The notes below the pieces were generated by a model. It saw only the letters and a program-made list of their open reading frames with translations. It was not told the DNA's origin and ran no database searches. The translations under genes were made by a program, and so were the position numbers. Shown here one piece after another: positions 52,808 through 63,489 of a stretch of DNA of 64,000 nt; the first letter of the stretch is position 1, and each line of letters opens with the position of its first letter. The stretch comes from Thereva unica (Eukaryota > Arthropoda > Insecta > Diptera > Therevidae). The stretch covers positions 141,904,876 to 141,968,875 of the forward strand of contig OX465281.1 in the NCBI GenBank assembly GCA_949987705.1, written 5' to 3'.

Positions 52808-55408
52808 ATGTCAGCGCCAGGAAAAAAACTAAGCGGTTCCCAGAATAGGAAAAGAAAACTACAACAAGGAAAAGAAACTTTGAAATCTAGAGTAATAATG
52901 GAATCATACTTAGGAAAAAAATCGCAAAAAGAAAATCCAGAAGATAAAAAGGATGAAGAGGTAAAATCAGATTCAGAGTCAGAACCAGATTCAGGTTGTT
53001 CACCTACTGCTGAAAAACGTTTATGTACTAATAACACAACTCCACAAATACAAGACTCTGAAGAAGGTGGCCCAAGTACATCAGAAGTGATAAATCCTTG
53101 TGCACATCTAATAAAAAGCACAGAAAACACAACAGAAACACTTGCTGTAATTCCGGAAGTTCTGGAGTTCAAGGATGTTGCTTATTTAAAATTTAGCAAC
53201 AATATTCCAATAATATCGAACCAACTTCGAAAAGAACTGATTATTCGTGGATCTTGCACATTTCAAAACGAAGCCAGTTTAAATGCACCAACAACATCAA
53301 CTAATCGTCTAATGCCAAAATCTTGGTTTTCTCGACGGGTCGGTAATGAAGAGGAAGGAACTGAAGTTAACCGGTCTTGGTTACTATATTCACCAAAAAA
53401 TAATGCAGCATACTGCTTTTGTTGCTTACTGTTTATTACATCAAATTCCTCTACACAATCATCTTTTGCAACCTCTGCTGGTTTCAATAAATGGAAGAAA
53501 AAAGATAAATTGGACCATGAAAGAAGTCCAAATCACCGAAAATCACTTACGGCATGGAAAGAAACAGAACGAAGATTAATAAGTAGAACGGGAATTGATG
53601 AATCATTAGAAGCGGGCATTCAGTTCGAAAAAGAACGGTGGCGAAATATATTGCAAAGAATATTAGCTTGCATGAGGTATTTAATTGTACAAAATCTTCC
53701 TCTACGTGGCCATGTTGAAAAACTAGCACTTCAAGATGGTACAAATGTAGGAAACCTATTATCTTTACTTAGACTTGTAGCTCAGTTTGATCCGCTACTA
53801 GCAAATCATCTTAAACATGCCACAGAAACTCCAAAAACTGTATCATATTTGTCACCACAAATTCAAAATGAATTCATTCATCTTCTGGCATCTACAGTTC
53901 GAAATCAACTAATAAACGATATCAAAAGAAATAAATATTATGGACTTTTGTTTGATTCAACTCCTGATATCTCTCATCGAGAACAAATGTCGCAAGTCAT
54001 TAGGTATGTAGATGTTGATTTTATCAATAAAAAAGTCTCCATCAAAGAATCTTTTTTGGGTTTTATTGAAATACATGCTAAAGATGCAGCCTCGATCGAA
54101 AATACAATTTTAGAGAAATTACATTCCGATGAAATTTCATTAATAAACTGTAGATCACAATGTTACGATAATGCTGCCGTGATGGCAGGTCACACATCTG
54201 GCGTTCAACAAAGAATAAAGGAAAAAAATCATAAAGCATTATTTGTAAATTGTGATAACCATTCATTGAATTTAGTAGGAGTTACTGCAGCTAAACAAGA
54301 TCCAATCGTTGTGACATGTTTCGGAATAATTGAAAACATATATCTCTTTTTCTCACGTTCAACGTTACGATGGGAATTATTAAAAAATGCTTTAACAATA
54401 ACTGTGAAACGTGAATCTGAAACACGATGGAGCGCCAGAATACAAGCGGTTAGCGTTATTGTCAATGGGCTAGAGAATATAGTGGAACTATTAGAAAAAT
54501 TAGCAGAGGACACTACCACTACAAGCGACACCAGAAGTGAAGCTACAATTCTATTGCAAAATATACTAACTTTTAGTTTCATAGCTTTAGTTCATTTCTG
54601 GTATGAAATCTTAAGGAGGATTGATCGTGTGCAGCTCAGATTACAAGATCCTAGAATGAATTTTAGAGAAGCGTTCCATGATCTTGAATCATTAGCGACT
54701 GAACTAGCCGAAATTCGAGACAAGCTCTGTGAAGAGGCAATAGAAAAAGCGAAATTGCTCTGTGAAAAATGGGATATTGATACAGCAATACGTGTAAGAA
54801 GACGCCGCAAAATGCCCGGAGAATTGGCTAGAGATGTTGGTCTTTCCTCAGAAAGTGAAATTTCTCGCGTCATGAAAAGCGTCCTTGATCGCCTCCAACA
54901 AGAAATATGTACACGATTTACACGATTGAGGGACCTTAATTTCAAATTTGGATTTCTACTAGACGTTGAAAATTTATTGAACAAGGATAATGTTAACCTT
55001 GAAAAATATTGTAAAAATTTGGGTGAATTTTATAATACAGATTTCAATGGAATAGAACTCTTTAACGAAATATGTGACTGCAAAATGTTACTCCGCAGTA
55101 GAAAAGAAATTCAACCTAAAACTCCGTTAGAATTTCTTACTCTTATAATCTCGTATGGAGAAGATGTTTTTCCAAACCTGAGAGTGGCACTTCAAATACT
55201 CCTGACTATCTCAGTATCAATTGCCAGCTGCGAACGTTCATTCAGCAAATTAAAATTAATTTTGACGTATCTACGATCAACGATGGGACAAGATCGCCTA
55301 AGTGACCTAGCATTTTTAAGTGTGGAACGGGAAAAATTTGATATAATCAACTTTGATGATATTATTGATAAATTTGCTTCATCAAAAGCAAGGAAAATTT
55401 ATGCATAG
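52808..55408 (+). CDS. hAT transposase (DUF4371, ZMYM1-like)
   Basis: The ORF has 866 codons without breaks. A Lys/Ser-rich N-terminus (about 1-110) probably holds nuclear localisation signals. A TTF-type zinc finger region covers about 190-270 (SWLLYSPKNNAAYCFCCLLF, DHERSPNHRKSLTAW). The DUF4371/RNase H-like core has D383 (LLFDSTPD) and D454 (SQCYDNAAVMAGHTSG). The C-terminal hAT dimerisation domain has SIASCERSFSKLKLI around E809. The length is normal for this group. The enzyme would excise the element and insert it with 8-bp duplications. The first ATG (ATGTCAGCGCC) is used; a later Met would remove the basic region. An intact ORF with good ends suggests recent activity. Confidence 0.95.
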   Translation: MSAPGKKLSGSQNRKRKLQQGKETLKSRVIMESYLGKKSQKENPEDKKDEEVKSDSESEPDSGCSPTAEKRLCTNNTTPQIQDSEEGGPSTSEVINPCAHLIKSTENTTETLAVIPEVLEFKDVAYLKFSNNIPIISNQLRKELIIRGSCTFQNEASLNAPTTSTNRLMPKSWFSRRVGNEEEGTEVNRSWLLYSPKNNAAYCFCCLLFITSNSSTQSSFATSAGFNKWKKKDKLDHERSPNHRKSLTAWKETERRLISRTGIDESLEAGIQFEKERWRNILQRILACMRYLIVQNLPLRGHVEKLALQDGTNVGNLLSLLRLVAQFDPLLANHLKHATETPKTVSYLSPQIQNEFIHLLASTVRNQLINDIKRNKYYGLLFDSTPDISHREQMSQVIRYVDVDFINKKVSIKESFLGFIEIHAKDAASIENTILEKLHSDEISLINCRSQCYDNAAVMAGHTSGVQQRIKEKNHKALFVNCDNHSLNLVGVTAAKQDPIVVTCFGIIENIYLFFSRSTLRWELLKNALTITVKRESETRWSARIQAVSVIVNGLENIVELLEKLAEDTTTTSDTRSEATILLQNILTFSFIALVHFWYEILRRIDRVQLRLQDPRMNFREAFHDLESLATELAEIRDKLCEEAIEKAKLLCEKWDIDTAIRVRRRRKMPGELARDVGLSSESEISRVMKSVLDRLQQEICTRFTRLRDLNFKFGFLLDVENLLNKDNVNLEKYCKNLGEFYNTDFNGIELFNEICDCKMLLRSRKEIQPKTPLEFLTLIISYGEDVFPNLRVALQILLTISVSIASCERSFSKLKLILTYLRSTMGQDRLSDLAFLSVEREKFDIINFDDIIDKFASSKARKIYA

Positions 55409-55763
55409 TAATTAGTTTTATTTAAGTATTATAATCATATTATTATTAAATATATGTATCTTAGAGATAATAAATATTTACTTTTTAATGTACATTTTTA
55501 AAATATTTCTTTATAAATATATAAAATAAATAATAGGTATCTTTTGATGATCACATACATTTCAAAATCTAGTCTTGTTTTCGCAACTACATTTTTTGTC
55601 TAAAATTAAAAGTCTTGCTTGAGCCTATGACTTTATTTATTTTACTTTATTTATTTATTAATTTACGAGTATATTTTACACATAATATAATATGGTTTTC
55701 GAAGGGGGGGGGGCGCTAAAAAGGTATTGTGCCCCGGGCGCGTGTTAGGCTCGCTACGCCACT

Positions 55764-55834
55764 GGGTCAAGGTGTCTATGGAGGCGCGAAAGGGGCCATC
55801 ATCAATGAGTTTGAGGGTTGGAGGGGATTGAGAG
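55764..55834 (-). pseudogene. Non-LTR RT C-terminus, 5' part
   Basis: The minus strand reads SQSPPTLKLIDDGPFRASID up to the hAT-1 target duplication and continues in frame into 50781. It is cut again at 55835 by the start of hAT-2, so the rest of this element lies beyond the window. Confidence 0.8.
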
Positions 55835-56529
55835 CAGTGTTGGCACCGTAATTTACCTCAAATTATTTACTTAGTTATTTACGGGTAAATAACATAATTA
55901 TTTACAGGCAGTTTTAATGCGTAAATAAAGTAAATAATGTATTTAATGTAAAAAATCACAAAATATCGAATTAAAAAAATTATAAATTAGTAAAAAGATT
56001 TATTTTATTATTGATAAAAAAGTTAAAAACTTAAATTTCAGTCACTCCATCAGGTTCATCGTCTCCGTTATCATCGTAAATCTGGATACAATCTTCCATT
56101 CTGAGTGTCATATATAGATGCATAAGTTTTTTTGATTTTTCAAACGAGAGCCTATTTCTAATTGGGGTATGAATTAGGCTCCATTTAGAAAATGTACGCT
56201 CTATTTCTGCAGACGAAGCTGGTATTTTCAATAGTCTTATGGCTATCTTAGATAAAGAGGGAGCATAAAACTCGGCAGTTTTCCAAAATAAAATTGGACA
56301 CTTTATATCCTTTTGGTACAGGGATTCAAATATGCCCTCTTTCGATTTATACTTATCCCATTCATCTAAACCATCTACATCCAAATTCTTTAACAGAAAG
56401 TTGTGAATAGCTGATAGGTTACTTTTAGATAAAAGGTCATTATCGTAATGCGGATGAACATAGTATGCCGTCAAGGCATAGTTGCTTGCGGCCATTTCCA
56501 AACGCGAATTGTAATAATGTTTGAAATCT
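55835..56529 (-). mobile_element. hAT-2 transposon, 3' part only
   Basis: It starts CAGTGTTGGCACCGTAATTT, a hAT-type end, inside the non-LTR frame (preceding 8 bp ATTGAGAG). It is interrupted at 56530 by gypsy-3; its other end must lie beyond the right window edge. Non-coding up to 56030. Confidence 0.8.
56031..56529 (-). pseudogene. hAT-2 transposase, C-terminal fragment
   Basis: The minus strand encodes NSRLEMAASNYALTAYYVHP, then a hAT dimerisation domain (PILFWKTAEFYAPSLSKIAI, PASSAEIERTFSKWSLIHTP, RNRLSFEKSKKLMHLYMTLR) with a stop at 56031. The apparent extension of the frame to 56633 is LTR sequence and not transposase. The sequence differs from hAT-1, so it is a separate family. Truncated by gypsy-3. 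Confidence 0.9.
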
Positions 56530-58315
56530 TGTACCAGCATAATGGCGCGATATAAATAGTGGGCGCCACTTATGCGAGGTGTTACCCCCTTAGCCACAAG
56601 CCCGGAAGAGCATGGCCAAGGAGCCAACACCATACATAAGAAATAAAAAGAAAATCCGGAACTCCTACGCCGGCCACACGGAGTTGTCTAGCTCGCCGGA
56701 GGGGTCGTGGGGTGTGTGGCCGGGGCTTACCGAGGCTGGTTCACCACTTACCTGTGACTATGAAAAATCTTAAATTCCACCTCCATCCTTCGCTCGTCGC
56801 CCGAGCCGCGTCAACCCTGAAAAGAAAGGATCCCCCCCTCAACCATTCCACCGAAAAAAATCTAACACAGAGCCATTCTCATGCTTATAATCATTTAATG
56901 CGAAAACTCAACATAAACATTACATACAATATCAACAACACGGATTAGTTGCCCATGTCAAATAAATGTGAACAGATACAATTAAAAAAATTACATACGA
57001 GTTGCGTACTTTATGAACGTTAACAGTAAAGTGCGCAGTATTGGCCAATACCCCTCACTTTGTTCAATGGATGATACAATCACCAGAAGAGGAAAACAAA
57101 ATTTCCTGAACCAACAAAAAAACCAAAATGTAAATATCACAGACAAGGAGCAACCAAACTCAGAATTAATTATAAATAAGATTCAAAGTTATTGTTAATT
57201 CTACGCAAAATGATTATTTAGTAACAAATGTAATAAATTAAAGCCTAAAATTTTTTTATTTTATTTTGTGTAAATTCTTTTGTGTGTCGAAGCAAAACTA
57301 ACAATCACAGCTTGTCGTGTATGTGCTATTAAATAATAATGGATAATTGAATATATAATATATACATATAGATGATGACTAAGTAGGTAGACAATGTCAC
57401 GATTACTGGTTCGGGACCAAAAATACGGATGATTGCGCCTTATCGACTTATCCCAGGGGTTGTATAATCCGCACAGCAATCCAGAAGTAATGAACTCACA
57501 AAATATTGGTTTTCATTTGACTATGGTCGGTCTAAGTCACAGTCTTGATAGAAAAGTGACGTCTGCAACTTTATTGGTAAATAACCTAACGCAGTGAGAT
57601 ATAATTTGCAGTACAATAGGTAATTATTTGTTTTTTTTTTAAACGGTCCAAATCACCAAATCACCAAGGACCCGTCATATTTCGTGTGATTATAAGTAAT
57701 CCTCACACCTTACGGCGAAAATCCTCTTATCAAGCTCAATCTCGTTTTGATCCGCCACCAAATATATGCAGGTATAAATTTAAATTATCTTTTACCTACC
57801 GGTTTCAATAGAAGCAAAAAAATTACGGTCCCTACGCCTTTGACCTGTTTCTTTCCTCTTCTTCTATATTTCTTATTCTGGGGGTTAATTTTCCTTCAGC
57901 AGCCTTTTCCTGAAGAGCAGCCTACACCTTTTTCCCTTCGTTATCCTGGATTTCTTTCTTCCATATATAATCAATTCGTCCGTATTTTTAGATTTTACGG
58001 CACCAACCCAAAAAAAATAAATCCCAATTCTATTGATTCAACGTCCTTCCAACTGTTTTTTTTAACTTTTTTTCCAAAATTTCTTCACATACTACTTTAT
58101 TTACAACTTTTTCCAAATTTTCCGACCATTTTCTTTCCAACTTTTTTTCCAACTCCCAAGAAAAAACTCCTTTCATTCTTCATTTTTTTTCTCGCCTATC
58201 CTGTTTAAATTTTCCTTTTCATCCCAAGTAATTTACAGTAAATTTCCCCTTGCCTACAGGGTGATTCCCACACTAAATTCCCCAATCAAAATAAATTTTT
58301 CGACCGACCGTTACA
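56530..58315 (-). repeat. gypsy-3 3' LTR
   Basis: 1786 bp with ends TGTACCAGCATAATGG and CGACCGACCGTTACA. The first 230 bp or so match the MIF4G element LTR closely (GCGATATAAATAGTGGGCGC, GGAGCCAACACCATACATAA), the middle is diverged, and the end matches again. The 153-codon frame at 57747-58208 is low-complexity Phe/Pro/Leu sequence inside the LTR and is not called a gene. Confidence 0.93.
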
Positions 58316-59090
58316 TACCCTCGGGTCCACAAGGCCGACTCGCGAGGCAGTGAGGAGCCGAAAAAAACGGACGGTTTTTATGCCATAAGACCTAATTTGT
58401 TGGCGCCAATGTGGGTCTCGACTCACGACCTGAGAATAGGAGTCTCATGCTCTAGTGAGTTAGCCGGGCATACGTGAACTAGTAGATAATATACGAACCG
58501 AGTGAAAAGCTAACTATAATTTAGGTTCATGCTTGCAACCGTAAGTTGCGATGGCCAGTCTGGAAAAATCTCCCGGAGAAATATTTGGAGCTGCGAATAA
58601 CAGGCGGAAGACAATACCACATTGTCCCCCGACGGATATCAACAAGTCTCCAAACATTCTCACACAAACTCCGGGTGCTTTCGCTCCACCGGGCCAGTCT
58701 CCAGCAATACCACATTGCCTTTGACTCCCCCCGGTGCAACGATAGTCAAACTGTCTGCTGAGAGATATTCTCCAGACTGACCGAAGAGGAAGGACAGTGT
58801 GAGGAGTGTATACAAACCTGTTGACCGTTGGACAGTCTGCAGGTTCTCTCGGAAGAATATCTGGAAGTACAAGGATCCGGCTGAAGGCAATTCCATATTG
58901 TCCCCTTCCGGCTCCCGTAATCTTTCAGAAATTCTCGCCCGAACCAGTTTCCCCTCGCACCATGGAGTTAATCTCACGCAATCCCACATCGCATGTGACT
59001 CACCCCAGTAGGACGACAGGCAACTAATTCGCCGAGGGAAACCTACGCCTGACCAAAAATCAAAAGGTGAAGAGGACCCCTTGAGGAAAA
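58316..59090 (-). other. gypsy-3 3' region with repeated modules
   Basis: Next to the LTR lies TACCCTCGGGTCCAC, as in the MIF4G element. Two degenerate modules of about 240 bp (about 58542-58800 and 58826-59065) share the order CTCGGAAGAATAT or CCCGGAGAAATAT, CATATTGTCCCC or CACATTGTCCCC, and GACTGACCG or CCTGACCA. The MIF4G element has one such module (13688-13927). No ORF is supported; the role is unknown. Confidence 0.8.
58401..58469 (-). other. tRNA-Lys-like module with encoded CCA, second version
   Basis: 69 nt on the minus strand: GCCCGGCTAACTCACTAGAG at the start, TGAGACTCCTATTCTCA as anticodon arm, GTGAGTCGAGACCCAC as T arm and ATTGGCGCCA at the end. It is shorter in the D arm than the copy at 13534-13608 but better in the T arm. 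It lies at the same distance from the LTR, so it is an inherited part of the family. Confidence 0.8.
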
Positions 59091-61214
59091 TCAACGACGT
59101 ATGTCTTTGCCGTGATATACACCTATGATTTTACCGGCCAAATCCTCCAGCTCGTACAAGCTGGTTCCAATTTTTTTACGTATCCGAGCCTTCAAGAACC
59201 GGGGTGCTAACTTGGCACTGAAACGACCCGCTCGGTTACTCACCCAGAAAGTCCTCCGGTAAACCTCATCTCCCGGACGAAAACTGCCCGCACGGCACCG
59301 TAAATTGTATCGAATTTTATGTCTGGAGTGTGCGGCGGCTAAATTCAGCGCGATCCGCTCTCGAAGCATCTGCATTTTGTCCGTCAATGGTAGAAAAGCT
59401 ATGTCACCCTCCTGAAAAACGTTCAGTTTCTTCAGGACTGGATATGCTGATCCGTGCAGGATCATGTGGCTACCAAACAGGGCCTGATACGGGGACATGC
59501 CGATCGCCTCGTGGTGGGTACTACGAAGAGCACATTCAATGGACGACAGATGTCTATCCCACTCACGATGATCCTCCTTTAAGTACGCCCTAATGGCGGT
59601 TAGGATGGATCTATTCACCCGCTCGGAAGCGTTGGGGTGCGGCGAATATACAGCCGTGCGCACATGTTGTACGCCATAATTCTGTAGTAATTTAGCAAAC
59701 TCCTTGGAGGTGAATTGCCGACCATTGTCGGAGAAGACCGTTTCAGGAACTCCAAAGGTATGGAAGATAGTTTGCTCGAGAAACTTGACGGACACCACCG
59801 TGGTCTCAGCGGACACGGGGTGCAGGAAGACAAACTTGGTGAATGCATCCAATACAACAAATACTGCCGTGTGGCCTTTCTTCGACCTGGGATAAGGACC
59901 TAAGAAATCGACGTATAAAAATTGGAACGGCCTCGACGCATCCATGGGGTTTCCCATAGGTGGTCGAAGTACTGAACTGGGGGCTTTGGTGGTCTTGCAG
60001 ACCTCACACTTGGCGATGAATTCCCGAACTTGTTTTGCCATACCTGGCCAAAAGTACTTGCATCGCAATCGGGCTAGGGTTTTCCCTACTCCACCATGCG
60101 AGGCTTGGGGTGGCGAATGAGAAGACTCCACGAGAGAAGCGGTCAATTCCATCGGAATCCACAACTTCCATGTCAGGTCGTCAACAATCGGGTTTCCAGT
60201 ACGTGGTGAGGTACGCTTGAAAACGTACCCATCTTCAACTCGCAGGTCTGGTAGCTGCGGTGAGGCTTGCCTGAGGCTATCACCCAGACGAAGATATTCC
60301 GGGGACTTGAAAGACGGGGCATTTAAGTCCACGTCGAAGCACAGGGACAATTCGTCAACGCAATCCATGCGTGACAAGGCATCGGGAAACACATTGTGGG
60401 TGCCTTTACGGTGTTCGATTGTAAAGTCGAACCCCTGAAGCTTAAGACTCCACCGGGCTAAACGGCCGTTAAGCTCCTTCTGGCTCATGAGCCATTTCAG
60501 ACTTGCATGGTCAGTAATGACCGTGAAAGTCTGTCCCTCAACATACGCTCTAAACTTTTTTATACTCAGCACGGCTGCGTAGCATTCGAGCTCAGTAATG
60601 GTGTAGTTCCGTTGTGCTCCGTTCAATTTCTTGGACATATAAGCAATTGGATGTTCTCCTCCATCCATGTCCTTTTGAAAAAGCACACTACCTACACCAG
60701 TCCTGCTGGCATCGCACTGAATATAGAAAGGCTTAGAAAAATCTGGAGTGACTAAAAGAGGAGCTTCCGTCATCAGCTTTTTCAAGGTCTCGAACGCCTG
60801 CTGGGCCTCATCAGTCCAACTAAAAGATTTAGACTTCAAACAATCCGTGATTGGAGAAGCCACGCTAGCATAATTGGGTATAAAACGCTGATACCATCCG
60901 GTCATTCCCAAAAACCTCCGAGTCTGCTTATGCGACTTCGGAGTTGGGAAGTCCATGATGGCCGTCACCTTATTAGGATCGGTTTTCAGAGTCCCATCAC
61001 CGATTATGAAGCCGAGATACTTGACTTCAGTCACGCAAAATTTGCTTTTAGATAAATTGATGGTTAACCCAGCACGACGGAGACAGCTGGCGACTTCGTC
61101 CAGAAGCTTTAGGTGGGAGTCAAAGTCAGGTGAAACAATGAGCAGGTCGTCCAGATAGACAAAAACGTTTTCACGTAAATGGCCCGGGATGGCTTTATCC
61201 ATCAAGCGACACAT
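59091..61214 (-). pseudogene. pol: gypsy-3 pol, second part: RT end, RNase H, IN
   Basis: Continues RT after a frame change near 61214 with the catalytic box VFVYLDDLLIVS (near 61160) and FLGMTGWYQRFIP. RNase H: IQCDASRTGVGSVLFQ, YTITELECYAAVLSIKKF and VITDHASLKWL, ending NVFPDALSRM. Integrase: finger HGGVGKTLARLRCKYFWPGM with CEVCK, core D/D/E in FLYVDFLGPY, FSDNGRQFTS and NASERVNRSI. It ends with a GEVY-like C-terminal domain (FRPGDEVYRRTFWVSNRAGR). 707 open codons. All catalytic residues are present. Confidence 0.94.
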
Positions 61215-62485
61215 GCGCTGTGGGGCGTTGCCAAGCCGAAAGGCATAACTGTGAACTGGTACAGTGGACGACCAGGGACAGTGAAAGCTGTCCGCTCTCG
61301 CGACTTCTTCTCTAACGGGATTTGCCAGAAGGCGTCCTTCAGGTCTAAGCTCGTGATGAACTTGGTGTCTTGAAGACGACCAAGTAGACCATCAATGTGT
61401 GGAAGAGGATAGGCGTCTTTCACCGTGACACTGTTCACCTTGCGAGAGTCAAGGCACAGGCGGACCTTACCTGGTTTACGAACCAACACCACTGGAGAAT
61501 TCCAGGGACTATTTGATGGCTCAATCTCCCCCAGCGACAACATCCTGTCTAACTCACCATACATCAGCTGTTGTACAGCGGGTGAGACGGGATAATGCCT
61601 CTGTTTAATAGGAACTGAGTCACCAGTGTCAATGATGTGTTCCTCCAGGTTAGTCTTTCCCAATCCGAAGACATCGAAAGAGGGAAATCTGGCCTTGACG
61701 CGTTCCAACCGTTCGCATTGCGTGGACGTTAAGTCGTGCATTTTTGCAGACACGGATGGAGCGTTTATCTCGCCGACTATTTGAGGAGCTAGGCCGAAAA
61801 GATTCCAAAAATCCATCCCTAGGTACAGTCTCTGGCTGAGACTGGGCACCACATAGATGGTTATATCACGGGTCCTTCCTCCAAAGGATATCGGAACTCG
61901 AATATAACCGCAAAGTCTCTGAGGAGCCCCGTCAGCAGTATGCACTACAGAGCGCAAAGTGTAGACTGTCACTTCGGGATGATTAGCTAGAAACGCTTCG
62001 GCATCTCTTCCCAAACAGCTAACAGTGGCACCACTGTCCAACAAACCAACCACTTCCTCGTTAGCTACGAGGACCTTCGTAAACAGACGAGGATCTGACG
62101 AATCAGAGATGAAGGCAGAAACAATTTTCTGCAAACATTGTCGCTTCTCCTTAGCTCGTACTCTAATTTGGGGAGGGGTGCGCTTGGAAGTGAGGGAGTC
62201 CACGAAAGGTGGCTCCGAAAAGATGCGGGCACGAGTGGAGATATATCTCTTCCAACGGGAAAGGAACGAAAGTTTAACCTCCTTAGTGGGAAAATCAGGA
62301 AGAGCATCAGTTGACGTAAAGTCGCTGATGGCAGTCATATCAGGTGTAGATAAGGAATGGGTAGGGAAAACGGGCGAGCTTAGCTCGGGCGTGGACTCCC
62401 GTTCGATCTCGCACCCCCGCTCCGGTTTCCCTGACAGGTGGGGCACACTGGCGTGATGACTCCTGGCTTGCCACACTTGTAGCAA
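61202..62485 (-). pseudogene. pol: gypsy-3 pol, first part: protease and RT start
   Basis: Overlaps gag by about 105 bp in the -1 frame. Protease: VGLLDSGATVSCLGRDAEAF. RT: YPVSPAVQQLMYGELDRMLS, NSPWNSPVVLVRKPGKVRLC, SLDLKDAFWQIPLE and the FGLA block, where the frame runs out at 61202. The following RT sequence lies in another frame from 61214 on, so a single small frameshift separates the two pol parts. Otherwise there are no stops. Without this break pol would be one frame. Confidence 0.94.
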
Positions 62486-63489
62486 AATAGGCCACGAGTT
62501 TCAGACGGGCAGTCCATGAATGGATGGCCCGGTTGCTGGCAATTCCAACACCGGAGCGGTCGTGGATTACTCTGGAACTGACGCGGCGCCGTCATTTCAT
62601 CTATTTTTTCCGCAGACATGTCCGGAAGGGTTTGGTCCGCCGAATACGGGGACGAGTATTCAACCTCGTGCACCATTCGCTCGGGCCTACGCTCTAGCTT
62701 TTTCAGTTTATGCCAGCGTTCCACGCGAACGCAAGTCTCCCGCAATTGTTGAAGGCTGGTGAAATTATGCCCTATAACCGCTGACCCTAGCGTAAAATTC
62801 AAATTTCGGACTACGATTCCTAATAATCCGCTTTCCGACATTGGCTGAGCCATGCGGTTATGTAGCGACAGCAGCTGAGCAGTGAAATCGTCGAAGGAAA
62901 GATTGTACTGTTTAGTATCCATCATTTGTAGAATCAGCTCTTCATCGGACTCCCTAGCGCGAAAATGTCTGATGAACTGTGTTTTGATGGTTTCCCAATC
63001 AGGGTCCAGATGATGGCGTCGAAACTGCGACCAGTACCAGTCGGTAGCTCGACCTGACAACAGCGAGGCGAAATGCCTGCAAATTTCGGCTGGGCCGACT
63101 CCATCATCGCGAGCCTTCAGCTCCACCCGGAACAGAAATTCCTCCGCCGACAACACCTTGTCCTCGCCGGAGAACTTTAGGTTCCAGAAGGAAACCGGAG
63201 ACTTGCGATGTTGGGTCCCAGACCAAACATCTAGCCTGCCAACCGCAGGTGTGGAAGCCTCCGGGGTGGACTGCTGATCCCTGGGTACCCCAGGGTTCAT
63301 AGGGACCTCAGCAGGTCGCTGCTGCATTAGCAGGGTATCTAAAACCTGCCTCAACTGGGCAACTTGCTCCTCCAGCGAAGGAGTAGGGTTGGGGAAGGTT
63401 GGTGAGTCACCCTGGCCGGCTTCGGTTCCGTTAGGGAGATTGCCTCCACCAGAAGTGGTACCTGCAGTCCTTCCACTTCTGAGTTCCAT
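62380..63489 (-). CDS. gag: gypsy-3 gag
   Basis: The intact 369-codon frame starts MELRSGRTAGTTSGG. The capsid region (FWNLKFSGEDKVLSAEEFLF, LLSGRATDWYWSQFRR, IKTQFIRHFRARESDEELIL) is the retrotransposon gag domain. Two CCHC-like knuckles near residues 316-350 (CWNCQQPGHPFMDC, then CYKCGKPG...C) bind RNA. It forms the cytoplasmic particle in which reverse transcription occurs, and could package the RNA of the MIF4G element, which shares the leader. Pol begins in the -1 frame within the gag end. Confidence 0.95.
   Translation of the reverse strand: MELRSGRTAGTTSGGGNLPNGTEAGQGDSPTFPNPTPSLEEQVAQLRQVLDTLLMQQRPAEVPMNPGVPRDQQSTPEASTPAVGRLDVWSGTQHRKSPVSFWNLKFSGEDKVLSAEEFLFRVELKARDDGVGPAEICRHFASLLSGRATDWYWSQFRRHHLDPDWETIKTQFIRHFRARESDEELILQMMDTKQYNLSFDDFTAQLLSLHNRMAQPMSESGLLGIVVRNLNFTLGSAVIGHNFTSLQQLRETCVRVERWHKLKKLERRPERMVHEVEYSSPYSADQTLPDMSAEKIDEMTAPRQFQSNPRPLRCWNCQQPGHPFMDCPSETRGLFCYKCGKPGVITPVCPTCQGNRSGGARSNGSPRPS

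Larger units (their letters stand above)
50782..55763 (+). mobile_element. hAT-1 transposon, DUF4371/ZMYM1-like, apparently intact
   Basis: About 4.98 kb. The ends are CAGTGGCGTAGCGAGGGGGG and GGCTCGCTACGCCACT (inverted), each followed inward by GCCCCGGGCGC in opposite orientation. The 8-bp target duplication GGGTCAAG is perfect (50774-50781 and 55764-55771). Without the element and one duplication copy, the host frame joins as DDGPFRASIDTLTHRRNVAA. A single full-length transposase ORF on the plus strand. A MITE sits in its 5' non-coding part (51218-51888). Ends and ORF look functional. Confidence 0.96.

Noticed and set aside
56533..56633. Apparent N-terminal extension of the hAT-2 fragment
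   Set aside because: This part is gypsy-3 LTR sequence, also present at 16700-16796; the fusion is accidental.
57747..58208. 153-aa frame rich in Phe, Pro and Leu
   Set aside because: It is low-complexity pyrimidine-rich DNA inside the gypsy-3 LTR, on the strand opposite to the element, with no domain.
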